Assembly (NCBI RefSeq): GCF_900343155.1
Contig: NZ_OUNG01000001.1
Span: 372,001-436,000, forward strand
DNA length: 64,000 bases
DNA from: Lactimicrobium massiliense
Lineage (GTDB): Bacteria > Bacillota_I > Bacilli_A > Erysipelotrichales > Erysipelotrichaceae
Direction: 5' to 3'
Each line of letters starts with the position of its first letter. Position 1 is the first letter of the stretch. Below, in pieces: positions 1 through 7,082 of this stretch. Both the position numbers and the translations under genes were made by a program. The notes below the pieces were generated by a model, which did no database searches, had not been told where the DNA came from, and saw only the letters and a list, made by a program, of their open reading frames with translations.

Positions 1-99
1 TATCTGCTGAAACATCCGGATGGCTATTGCCATATCACCAGAGTGGAGCTGGATGCAGTAAAGAAGCTGAATGAAAAAACAGGAAAAGAAAGCAGGTAA
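1..99 (+). CDS. 3' end of an unidentified gene (cut by window edge)
   Basis: An open frame enters from the left edge and ends at a TAA at 97-99, giving the last 32 residues of a protein with a basic, lysine-rich end (ending TGKESR). The fragment is too short to assign a family. It converges on the ybaN-like gene, whose original stop lies at 211-213, leaving about 110 bases between the two genes. No further gene is visible in that gap. Confidence 0.45.
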   Translation, partial: YLLKHPDGYCHITRVELDAVKKLNEKTGKESR

Positions 100-246
100 T
101 ATCGTTCATTCTCTGTGCGGAGCGAATAAGCCACAGCAGTCCTTTTACAGCAGCTTTCTGACCTGATGTCTATGGAGGCAGCTCTGCATCTGAAAGACGA
201 TTTCTCTCTTTTATGCGTCTTCTGCAGCAATTGTTTTTACGCGGAA

Positions 247-1434
247 CGCTATTTTCAAAGATTTAGTTGATGAGGCTGTAAACACCAAAATATCATGAGC
301 TATATGCCTCATAGAGGTTAATTGGCATTTTAAGCTTTGGGATCTCCGCACAGGTAAATGGAATCTGTTCAAACATTGTTTCCATGTATGCTTCTGATTT
401 CCATTTGCGCATGTCCAGCCTGTACTTTAAATATTTCTTCATGACGATCCAATTCAAATAACCCTGGAGATGTCTTGTGCTGATACCATGTTTCTGCCTG
501 ATCATGTTTTTTAGCTCAGAGTGAAGCTCGTTTACTTCAGATACTGTATTGCCCTTTGGTGTTAAATAACCGTTAGATGGAATAATGTCACTGTTGAAGT
601 GATTATCGCCCACGAAAGTTTGAATGCTATGGCTGTCATCACTGATAATTGTTGAATGCGCTGCGAAGTGAGAGCTATATTGATTCAGAATTTCTGCACT
701 CTCTCTGCCTAATCCTCCAATTTTAAAGAGAATATTGTCATGCTCATCAATAGCTGTTACCAGGCAGATCTTGTGATGGCTGGTGCCAGGTAAAGCACGC
801 TTGGTTGAATGACGGCGATGCTTTCCACGCTGTTTGCTGAATCTTGGCATTTTATCCTTCCCGGTCCCTTTCAGGTTGATTTTGGTATAAGTAGGATCCA
901 ATTCAACATTTCCACTTAAGACCACATTATTCTGAATCTTTGCTGCAGCCTGATATAACTTGTGACGCATGTTGAAGCAGGTAGTAACTGATAAGCCTGT
1001 AGCTACACTCTGCTGAGTCAGAGTCATTCCGTTAAGCTCGCCAGAGATAAAAGTAGTCCAGATATCAAAGCTTGTTCTGGAATGAGTAAACATCGTACCT
1101 GTTGTTGCCATAAAAACAGATTTGCATTTTTTACATCTGTATTTCTGACGATTATGTGGGTTAAAGCCATTCTTAACAAAGTGAGTTGAACCACAATGAG
1201 GACATTTCTCAACATGCAAAGAGAGATTCTCGTAATTTGTTGTCGTACAGTTTACTTTCTCTCTGAATAGCTTTTCTAAACCAACACGAATGAATTCAAT
1301 TTCGACAGGAGATAAAGAATTCAGGAAATTCTGATTAACGAGCATATCATCACCTCAACTGAAGTCATGATAAGTTATAGATATTAACTTGATGTACTTG
1401 TTCGGGTACATCAACTATTTATTTGAAAATAGCG
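247..1434 (-). mobile_element. IS1595-family insertion sequence, complete with target duplication
   Basis: The imperfect terminal inverted repeats are at 247-272 and 1409-1434. They share CGCTATTTTCAAA, then four variable bases, then TAGTTGATG. The 8-bp sequence ACGCGGAA lies directly outside both ends (239-246 and 1435-1442) and is a perfect target duplication, matching the 8-bp duplications known for IS1595. The element carries one transposase gene and is inserted near the 3' end of the ybaN-like gene. Intact ends and an intact gene suggest a recent insertion. Confidence 0.93.
293..1345 (-). CDS. IS1595-family DDE transposase (ISXO2-like)
   Basis: This 350-residue protein catalyses cut-and-paste movement of the surrounding element. 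An N-terminal zinc ribbon is visible at about residues 48-76 (CPHCGS, then YRCKKC). It is followed by a DDE/N-type core whose acidic positions are probably in VELDPTY and SDDSHS, with the late N..HSELK motif typical of ISXO2-like enzymes. The length is normal for the family. The start is the only in-frame ATG near the right inverted repeat. The frame is intact, so the enzyme is probably functional. Confidence 0.93.
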   Translation of the reverse strand: MLVNQNFLNSLSPVEIEFIRVGLEKLFREKVNCTTTNYENLSLHVEKCPHCGSTHFVKNGFNPHNRQKYRCKKCKSVFMATTGTMFTHSRTSFDIWTTFISGELNGMTLTQQSVATGLSVTTCFNMRHKLYQAAAKIQNNVVLSGNVELDPTYTKINLKGTGKDKMPRFSKQRGKHRRHSTKRALPGTSHHKICLVTAIDEHDNILFKIGGLGRESAEILNQYSSHFAAHSTIISDDSHSIQTFVGDNHFNSDIIPSNGYLTPKGNTVSEVNELHSELKNMIRQKHGISTRHLQGYLNWIVMKKYLKYRLDMRKWKSEAYMETMFEQIPFTCAEIPKLKMPINLYEAYSS

Positions 1435-1796
1435 ACGCGGAAAAGAAAATAGTAAATATGTGCAAGCCAGACCAGCAGGAGAATCACGCATGGAATCCAG
1501 ATCTTCTTCCATGCCATCATGGCAAAGCCAAATCCCATCAGGAGAGTCACGGTGACGATGGTGCCAGCCTTCGTCCTGACTGTCATCCCCTTTCCGCTTA
1601 CATAGGAAGCAAGATGCTTCTCATACAGCCTGGTGCCAAGAAACCATCTGTGTAGCCTTTGTGAACTGTTGGCAAAGAAGAACAGCGTCAGAAGATAAAA
1701 TGGCACAGTCGGCAGGATTGGCAGAAAGGTGCCCACTGTACCCAGGCCAAGGCTCACAGAGCCAAGAATCAAAAATACAAATTTCTTTAACTTCAT
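1419..1796 (-). CDS. YbaN/DUF454 inner-membrane protein with IS-altered C-terminus
   Basis: A small hydrophobic protein of the YbaN (DUF454) family, function unknown, with three predicted membrane segments: about residues 5-40 (two close together) and 85-115. The last four residues (AIFK) and the stop come from the terminal repeat of the IS1595 element. Joining the flanks through one copy of the 8-bp duplication restores a 129-residue protein ending KTIAAEDA, with a stop at 211-213. The present 125-residue product therefore keeps 121 native residues and may still work. Its start overlaps the stop of the preceding YgbA gene by 4 bases, so the two are translationally coupled. Confidence 0.85.
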   Translation of the reverse strand: MKLKKFVFLILGSVSLGLGTVGTFLPILPTVPFYLLTLFFFANSSQRLHRWFLGTRLYEKHLASYVSGKGMTVRTKAGTIVTVTLLMGFGFAMMAWKKIWIPCVILLLVWLAHIYYFLFRVAIFK

Positions 1797-2131
1797 ATCT
1801 TCCTCAGCCTCTTCTTTTCTCTGTTTGTTTCAATGACATGCCGAACCGCAGTAACAGGATGATGAAATAGCATCCGTGGGCCAGCATAGTGCATAACTTC
1901 CCGGATCCTTTCCCTCATTTTTGGCTGATAGCAGTGCACCCTGCAGTTAGAGCAGAACGTTTTGCTTTCCATAAACGGACATTTGTCACTTCTTGCTCTG
2001 GCATAGTCGGTCAGTTCCTGGCACTCTGGGCACAGATACCCCTTTGCCGTTCCATGATGGCCATGGCAGTACAGGGCAATCATTTCAGTGACCAGTTCTT
2101 TTTCACGTTCCCGTTTGCTGTTTATATCCAT
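1793..2131 (-). CDS. YgbA-family protein (nitrous oxide-stimulated promoter family)
   Basis: A 112-residue soluble protein matching the YgbA_NO family, whose E. coli member is induced by nitrosative stress. Conserved cysteines suggest metal binding: CPECQ near residue 34, then KCPF and FCSNCRVHCY around residues 50-67. A purine-rich ribosome binding site (AAGGGAAAGAGAA) precedes the ATG. It is the first gene of a two-gene operon with the ybaN-like gene. A palindrome lies 32 bases upstream, which could be the operator for a stress- or metal-sensing repressor. Family assignment is good; its biochemical role is not known. Confidence 0.85.
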   Translation of the reverse strand: MDINSKREREKELVTEMIALYCHGHHGTAKGYLCPECQELTDYARARSDKCPFMESKTFCSNCRVHCYQPKMRERIREVMHYAGPRMLFHHPVTAVRHVIETNREKKRLRKI

Positions 2132-2162
2132 TTCTCTTTCCCTTTTCTGTCAGGTTCCAAAC

Positions 2163-2180
2163 AGTTAGTTAAAGCTAACT
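2163..2180 (-). promoter_or_regulatory. Palindromic operator candidate upstream of the ygbA-like gene
   Basis: AGTTAG, six bases, CTAACT is a perfect inverted repeat between the HAD gene terminator and the ygbA-like gene, about 32 bases before its start codon. AT-rich sequence just upstream on the minus strand could supply the promoter. The size and base composition recall metal-repressor sites of the DtxR type, but the regulator is unknown. Confidence 0.4.
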
Positions 2181-2225
2181 TATGACGAATATAATTTATT
2201 TTCAGAAGACCTGCAAGCAGAAACT

Positions 2226-2254
2226 GAAAAACTGCAGGGATATGTTCCCTGCAG
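2226..2254 (-). terminator. Terminator of the HAD phosphatase gene
   Basis: On the minus strand a 9-bp stem (CTGCAGGGA/TCCCTGCAG) with a 5-base loop is followed by TTTTTC. It begins 12 bases after the HAD gene stop codon. Confidence 0.85.
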
Positions 2255-2265
2255 CATGTATACCG

Positions 2266-2940
2266 TTATTCCTTCCTGTACGCTCTTTCCTGTTCACTGT
2301 ATTCTTTCTGAATCAATGAGAGCGCTTCGTTCAAATCATGACAGATGGCATGTGCCTTTTCTTTCATCTCTTCATCCGGTGCCTGAGTATCCGGTACCAT
2401 GATGCCTTTCCCACCGGCACTGTAGGCCGCCCGAATGCCATTATAGGCATCTTCGAAGATATAGCATTCCTGAATGGGAACCCCGATGCACTTTGACGCA
2501 TACAGGAAAAGATCCGGCGCAGGCTTGCCATGGGAAACCTGCGTTCCTGAGCAGATGGCATCAATATACTTTCTGGTATCCGTCATTTCCAGATTGTGTT
2601 CAATCTGATCGCTGGCGGTGCTGGACGCAACGGCAATGCGGAAGCCATGCTCATGCAGCCAGGATAGAATCTCATGAATGCCAGGTTTTTCCGGTACATT
2701 CTTCTCAAGATCGGCATGTACGCGTCTGACACATTCACGATCAATGGGCCAGCCATCAGAAACATGATAGTATTCTGCAACTACTGCTGCCCTGTGTGCT
2801 CCGGATGTACCGGTAATCGCTTTGACAAAATTGGGATCAAGCACAACATGACGTTCTCTGGCGAGTTTCTGCCAGTTATTCTGCCAGATGCGTTCCGTAT
2901 CGAACATCAGGCCGTCCATGTCAAAAATAGCACCTTTCAT
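2266..2940 (-). CDS. HAD-superfamily phosphatase/phosphomutase (beta-PGM-like)
   Basis: A 224-residue haloacid-dehalogenase family hydrolase, probably acting on a sugar phosphate in the cytosol. Motif I is FDMDGLMFD at residues 6-14 with the nucleophile and general-acid Asp pair; motif II is VASS; motif III is the Lys in GKPAPDLF; motif IV is FEDAYNG. A helical cap follows motif I, as in the beta-phosphoglucomutase/YcjU/GS1 group. The longer reading frame starts ten codons earlier, but AAGGAGA sits 6 bases before the ATG at 2940, which fixes the start there. Substrate cannot be predicted. It is divergent from the metallophosphoesterase gene. Confidence 0.9.
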   Translation of the reverse strand: MKGAIFDMDGLMFDTERIWQNNWQKLARERHVVLDPNFVKAITGTSGAHRAAVVAEYYHVSDGWPIDRECVRRVHADLEKNVPEKPGIHEILSWLHEHGFRIAVASSTASDQIEHNLEMTDTRKYIDAICSGTQVSHGKPAPDLFLYASKCIGVPIQECYIFEDAYNGIRAAYSAGGKGIMVPDTQAPDEEMKEKAHAICHDLNEALSLIQKEYSEQERAYRKE

Positions 2941-2994
2941 TGTTGGTCTCCTTGCATGACTAGTATACATCTTTGTGCTACGCTAATTGCCGTG

Positions 2995-4227
2995 ATGAAA
3001 CAAAACATTTTGAAAACTGTACTTGTCTGCCTGTCATTTTCACTGTCAGGCTGCGGCGTGCATGCGGTTGAAAAAGCGCCGGAAGCGGCTCTGATGACAG
3101 CAACAGATCTGCATTATCTTTCTCCTTCCCTGATGGAAAATCAGAATCTTGTTAAAGAAGCGGCGGCTGAAGGTGATGGCAAAACCATAATCTATGGCAG
3201 CCAGCTTACTGATGCCATGATTGAAACCATCATCAGCAGCCATCCGGATGCTTTCATCATGACTGGTGATCTGACCTTGAACGGCGAAAAGATTTCTCAT
3301 GAGGAACTTGCAAAGAAACTTGACCGGATCAATGATGCCGGCATCCCGGTATTGGTCATACCGGGCAATCATGATTTGAATAACAAGCATGCCATTGCCT
3401 ACACCAATGAGGGAGTGCAGCCAGTTGCCTCTGTCACAAATGATGAATTTATTTCAATCTATCACAACGATGGTTATGATGACGCTTTATCCCGTGACTC
3501 TGATTCCCTGAGCTATATGTATCGTCTGGATTCCGGTGTGCGCTGCCTGATGATCGATGTCAATGGCTCCTCGATTCTAGGCGCTGTGTCTGATACAACA
3601 TTGACATGGATTGAGCAGCAGCTGAAAAAAGCAAAGAAAGCAGGTGAAACTGTCCTGGCTTTCTCTCATCAGAACTTTCTTATCCATCTTGATCTGTTTA
3701 CAGATGGCTTTCGGATTGCCAATGGTGATAAGCTTCTTGATTTATTTCAGGAATATGGTGTCAAAGCTGGCTTCTCAGGCCATATGCACTGCCAGCACAT
3801 CGCCTCTAAAGGCAATTTTACCGAAGCTGTAACCGGGGCTGTTTCCATTCTTGACAGCCACATTGCCAATATCACTGTCAAAAAACAAACACTGTCCTAT
3901 CAGACGCAAAGTCTAAATGTGGATGCCTGGGCGAAAGAGCACGGGTGTACGGATGAGAATCTTTTGCATTACAGCCAGTATGCCAGAGACTTCTTCATGA
4001 AGGCCATTTATGCTGAATCCACCGGTAATGCAGAGCTGGATCGCTATATTGCCAGACTAAACGCAGCCTTTTTCACCGGTACCGTTGATACCATAACGGA
4101 TCAGCCGGAACTGGATGAAGAAATTGCCCATATGGATGATACGATGATGGCTGTCTATCTGCAGAGTGTATTAAAGGAGAAAGACCGTGATATGAATGCC
4201 TTCTCCATTTCACTGAGCAAAAAATAA
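2995..4227 (+). CDS. Metallophosphoesterase lipoprotein
   Basis: A 410-residue calcineurin-like phosphoesterase predicted to be anchored outside the cell. The N-terminus MKQNILKTVLVCLSFSLSGC is a lipoprotein signal with lipobox LSGC. Metal-binding motifs follow in order: TDLHYL (D.H), TGDLTLNGE (GD), IPGNHDLN (GNHD), SHQN and SGHMHCQH (GH.H). The start at 2995 is chosen because it gives a clean signal peptide; no good ribosome binding site is present, and an in-frame ATG at 2956 is possible. The substrate may be an extracellular phosphodiester or nucleotide. It stands alone, divergent from the HAD gene. Confidence 0.88.
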   Translation: MKQNILKTVLVCLSFSLSGCGVHAVEKAPEAALMTATDLHYLSPSLMENQNLVKEAAAEGDGKTIIYGSQLTDAMIETIISSHPDAFIMTGDLTLNGEKISHEELAKKLDRINDAGIPVLVIPGNHDLNNKHAIAYTNEGVQPVASVTNDEFISIYHNDGYDDALSRDSDSLSYMYRLDSGVRCLMIDVNGSSILGAVSDTTLTWIEQQLKKAKKAGETVLAFSHQNFLIHLDLFTDGFRIANGDKLLDLFQEYGVKAGFSGHMHCQHIASKGNFTEAVTGAVSILDSHIANITVKKQTLSYQTQSLNVDAWAKEHGCTDENLLHYSQYARDFFMKAIYAESTGNAELDRYIARLNAAFFTGTVDTITDQPELDEEIAHMDDTMMAVYLQSVLKEKDRDMNAFSISLSKK

Positions 4228-4561
4228 CCGCCTGATTCTGTTCGGTCTCTTCCTGTTCAGAAAGATTCATATGCGCAATACCCTGAAAGTGCTGATCAAT
4301 CGTGCTGTTTCTTTCGTGCCTGTCAGGAGAATGTTCCGACTGGCGCCGTCAGTATGTGCTTTCCCGTCAATAACAAACGGCCTGTTGTTGCCAGGCAACC
4401 AGCTAGCCCTGGCATAAAACGCAGTTGGAATGCTCTTCTATATCATTGCTGAACTGCAAAAAACAGGATTTTTTAACCAAGAATACATTATTGCTTTCTT
4501 GATAAAATATCCTGTTAAATCTGTCTATGAATATGATCGTTAACGATTCTAATAAAATTTT
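4228..4561. other. Non-coding stretch between metallophosphoesterase gene and ISL3 element
   Basis: No convincing gene was found. A 48-codon plus-strand frame starting at 4271 has no clear ribosome binding site and no recognisable product. A stem can form from TGCCAGG/CCTGGCA around 4389-4417 but lacks a T-run. The last eight bases (4554-4561, AAAATTTT) are the left target duplication of the ISL3 element, so this stretch originally lay just downstream of tdk. Confidence 0.5.
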
Positions 4562-6209
4562 GGTTCAGTCCTAATTCCTGTTGATAGATGTACCCAGAGG
4601 TCATGAGAATTTCCTGCTGGCATCAATGATCTTCAGGAAGAAATATTCATCATCTGGATAGCCGTATCCTTTGCGTCTCAATGTTTTTATCATCTGGTTG
4701 GTTCCTTCAACTTTGCCTGATGAGATATGGACTCTTGCATGAGAGATAATTCCTTTCATGTGTTCCTCCAGCAGCTTGGCAAACCATATGAAATGCTTGT
4801 TCTCTGTTGCTTTGCAGGTGCGTATGATCCGGTTAATATGAATCTTCATGCCTCTTTCGCTATTTGCTTTGTATGCTTTATCAAGCTGTTCCTTTACCAG
4901 ATCCATGGTGAAGAACAGCTTGTTTTCATCCAATAGCTTCTTGTATTCTTCTTCAATGCCTGCTTTCTGCTTCACCTCCGGCTTCTTGAACAGATCGCTT
5001 CCACGGGCAATGGTTTTGCCCGCTTTGGCATCTTTTTCTTTCTGCTTTCTTGTTTCAGCACTTGTCATCAGAACATACTTAGAGCCTTTGAGAGCTTTGG
5101 CAGCTTCTGTATTGCCTTCTTCTATCAGGCGCTTCTGTTCCTCTTTACGGACTTCTGATACCACCTTGTCATTGAAGTTTTTGACCAGATGGAAATGGTC
5201 ATAGACAATATCCAGCCATTCACAGCGATCTTTAAAGGCTTCTTCAAAGTCACTGTTCATATCACAGGCCACAGCCTTCACGTTCTTCATCCAGTCGATG
5301 CCGACCCAGTCAATAAAGTCATATACAGTCTGTTTCTTCTTGCCATAGGCAAGGTACAGCACATGTCCGCTCTTCAGGTCCATGATCAACGTAGCGTATT
5401 TATGGCCTTTATGAAGAAGAAATTCATCAATGCCAAGATACTCCAGGCATTCTGCAGGCTTCTTCAGTTCCTTGCCTTCACCATTAACGGTATACAGCTC
5501 CTGAAGGCGCTTCTTATCGATCTCCTTGACTGTATTCTTGCTTAAACCGGTAATGATGGATATTTCCTTCATTGTCAGTCCAAAGCGAAGCAGATCGCGT
5601 GTATAGTTCTCAAGAGCAGCTGTAATCAGATGTCCCTGAGCCTTGAAATCTAGTGGTTCTGTATAAGTACTGACCGGACAGTTCTTATTCTGGCAGAGTG
5701 CTCTCTGCTTGGATACAACGATATGAGTATAGATACCTCCCATAGGAATGTGTTTCAAGTCAACCTCAGTTGTGCCGTTATACACCATTTCCTGACCACA
5801 GCAGCTGCAGTAAATCGGCTGTCCGTTCAGACGATTCAGCTTTCCCTTAAAGAAATATTCAGTGACACTGCGCCTGGCAGGTCTGGATGATGTGCCTACA
5901 GAGATCTCTTTAACGGCCGTTTCCGGCATACCAACCTGGGTAAAGGATGGCAGACCTGATGAGAATGTTAAAATGCCACTCTGGAGTTGCACATCAGAAA
6001 TTGAATCAATCAGATCATGTGCATCGGAGCGCAGATCGTCTGATCTGGTATCAAGTAATTCTTCCTGAATAAGCGGCTGTGTGTTAACATTCATATGGAT
6101 CTCCTATCTTGTATGTTTGGGTACACACAATTATACGAGATCCATTTTTATATTCGTACTATATCTCCGTCCCACATGGCGTCATATCAACAGGTTTTGA
6201 GATTGAGCC
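4562..6209 (-). mobile_element. ISL3-family insertion sequence, complete
   Basis: The imperfect inverted ends read GGTTCAGTCCTAATTCCTG at 4562 and GGCTCAATCTCAAAACCTG inward from 6209, both continuing TTGATA. The 8-bp AAAATTTT flanks both ends (4554-4561 and 6210-6217), fitting the 8-bp duplications made by ISL3 elements. The right-hand duplication includes the last base of the tdk stop codon, so tdk is untouched. A 65-bp copy of the left end of this element recurs at 13543-13607. Confidence 0.93.
4601..6094 (-). CDS. ISL3-family transposase
   Basis: This 497-residue protein moves the surrounding ISL3 element. It has an N-terminal zinc finger (CSCCGQEM at about 98-105, then CQNKNCPVS), a helix-turn-helix near MKEISIITGLSKNTVKEID, and a DDE catalytic domain. 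Candidate acidic residues lie in GIDEFLLHKGH, ACDMNSDFEEAF and the late SSGKVEGTNQMIKTLRRK block, which is the ISL3 signature. Length is within the family range. The frame is open throughout and has no sign of decay. Confidence 0.94.
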   Translation of the reverse strand: MNVNTQPLIQEELLDTRSDDLRSDAHDLIDSISDVQLQSGILTFSSGLPSFTQVGMPETAVKEISVGTSSRPARRSVTEYFFKGKLNRLNGQPIYCSCCGQEMVYNGTTEVDLKHIPMGGIYTHIVVSKQRALCQNKNCPVSTYTEPLDFKAQGHLITAALENYTRDLLRFGLTMKEISIITGLSKNTVKEIDKKRLQELYTVNGEGKELKKPAECLEYLGIDEFLLHKGHKYATLIMDLKSGHVLYLAYGKKKQTVYDFIDWVGIDWMKNVKAVACDMNSDFEEAFKDRCEWLDIVYDHFHLVKNFNDKVVSEVRKEEQKRLIEEGNTEAAKALKGSKYVLMTSAETRKQKEKDAKAGKTIARGSDLFKKPEVKQKAGIEEEYKKLLDENKLFFTMDLVKEQLDKAYKANSERGMKIHINRIIRTCKATENKHFIWFAKLLEEHMKGIISHARVHISSGKVEGTNQMIKTLRRKGYGYPDDEYFFLKIIDASRKFS

Positions 6210-6216
6210 AAAATTT

Positions 6217-6816
6217 TTACAAATCATCACCCCTGTTTTGATCACCGGGATCATCAGGACTGAGTTTTCCTTCCAGGAAGTGTTTGCGGCATAAAGCAAT
6301 ATAGTCATCATTGGCACCAAGCATGATCTGGGCACCACTGCGGACAATGCCATGCTTGTTATATCTGGCATTGCAGGTTGCCTTCCTGCCGCACCAGCAG
6401 ACTGTCTTGATCTCTTTGATCTCATCCGCAATCGCCAACAAACGTTCACTGCCTTCAAACAGGTTCAGCTGAAAGTCTGTACGCAGGCCATAACAGAGTA
6501 CCGGAATACCCAGGTCATCGACAATGTGAGCCAGGAAATCAATCTGCCTGGCCGGCGCAAACTGGATTTCGTCCACAATCACAGCATCATATTCCTTGAT
6601 TTCTTCATCGCTCATGGCACAGATATCACTCAGCAGAATGCATTCTCTTTCCAGACCAATCCGGGAACGAATGACATTTTTACCATCTCTTGTATCCGTA
6701 TTGGTCTTGGCCAGTAATACCTTCTGTCCCCTTTCACGATAGTTGTATTCTGCCATCAATGCATTGGCACTTTTGGAGCTGCCCATTGCGCCATAATAAA
6801 AGTACAGTTTTGCCAT
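6217..6816 (-). CDS. tdk: Thymidine kinase, type II
   Basis: A 199-residue enzyme that phosphorylates thymidine with ATP for nucleotide salvage. It shows the P-loop GAMGSSKSA at residues 9-17, the VDEIQF Walker B-like motif near residue 85, the C-terminal lasso region, and a structural zinc site from CWCG, C and CRKH. GGAGG lies 7-11 bases before the ATG. The ISL3 element begins directly after its stop codon and has cut it off from any native terminator, but the coding sequence is intact. Confidence 0.95.
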   Translation of the reverse strand: MAKLYFYYGAMGSSKSANALMAEYNYRERGQKVLLAKTNTDTRDGKNVIRSRIGLERECILLSDICAMSDEEIKEYDAVIVDEIQFAPARQIDFLAHIVDDLGIPVLCYGLRTDFQLNLFEGSERLLAIADEIKEIKTVCWCGRKATCNARYNKHGIVRSGAQIMLGANDDYIALCRKHFLEGKLSPDDPGDQNRGDDL

Positions 6817-6891
6817 GATTGAAATCCTCCGTGAAGCTTACCAGAAGTATTGTATTACAGAATGGCTGGAAACAAGGTACCAATGTAATAG

Positions 6892-6915
6892 AAAAAAAGC
6901 TGTCTTTCTGACAGC
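6892..6915 (-). terminator. Terminator of tRNA-Leu
   Basis: On the minus strand GCTGTC, a 5-base loop and GACAGC are followed by seven T residues, eight bases beyond the 3' end of the tRNA. Confidence 0.85.
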
Positions 6916-6922
6916 AGGAAGG

Positions 6923-7006
6923 TGCCCGTGGCCGGACTCGAACCGGCACGGTATCGCTACCGGGGGATTTTGAGTCCCCTACGTCTACCAATTCCATCAC
7001 ACGGGC
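6923..7006 (-). tRNA. tRNA-Leu (anticodon CAA)
   Basis: A minus-strand cloverleaf with acceptor stem GCCCGTG/CACGGGC, an anticodon stem-loop GGGGA-CTCAAAA-TCCCC, a long variable arm (a class II tRNA), and a T arm with GGTTCGAGTCC. The anticodon CAA reads UUG. The full CCA tail is not encoded: CC is followed by T. Confidence 0.95.
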
Positions 7007-7036
7007 ATTGCCTGAATATTTTAATGCAATCACGCA

Positions 7037-7071
7037 TAAAAAGCAATGCAGGCCATCTGCCTGCATTGCTT
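7037..7071 (-). terminator. Terminator of the EF-G-like gene
   Basis: A perfect 13-bp stem (AAGCAATGCAGGC and its complement) with a 5-base loop is followed on the minus strand by TTTTT. It starts 12 bases after the EF-G-like stop and ends just before the tRNA-Leu promoter region. Confidence 0.9.
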
Positions 7072-7082
7072 ATATGCTTTAC

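Noticed and set aside
2674-2994. Upstream extension of the metallophosphoesterase frame by 107 codons
   Set aside because: It lies antisense to the HAD gene, has no ribosome binding site, and hides the clean lipoprotein signal that begins at 2995.
4271-4417. 48-codon plus-strand frame after the metallophosphoesterase gene
   Set aside because: No ribosome binding site at a usable distance, unlikely amino-acid composition, and no similarity recognised.
6734-7066. 110-codon minus-strand frame across tRNA-Leu
   Set aside because: It runs through a tRNA gene and its terminator and includes antisense of non-coding sequence.
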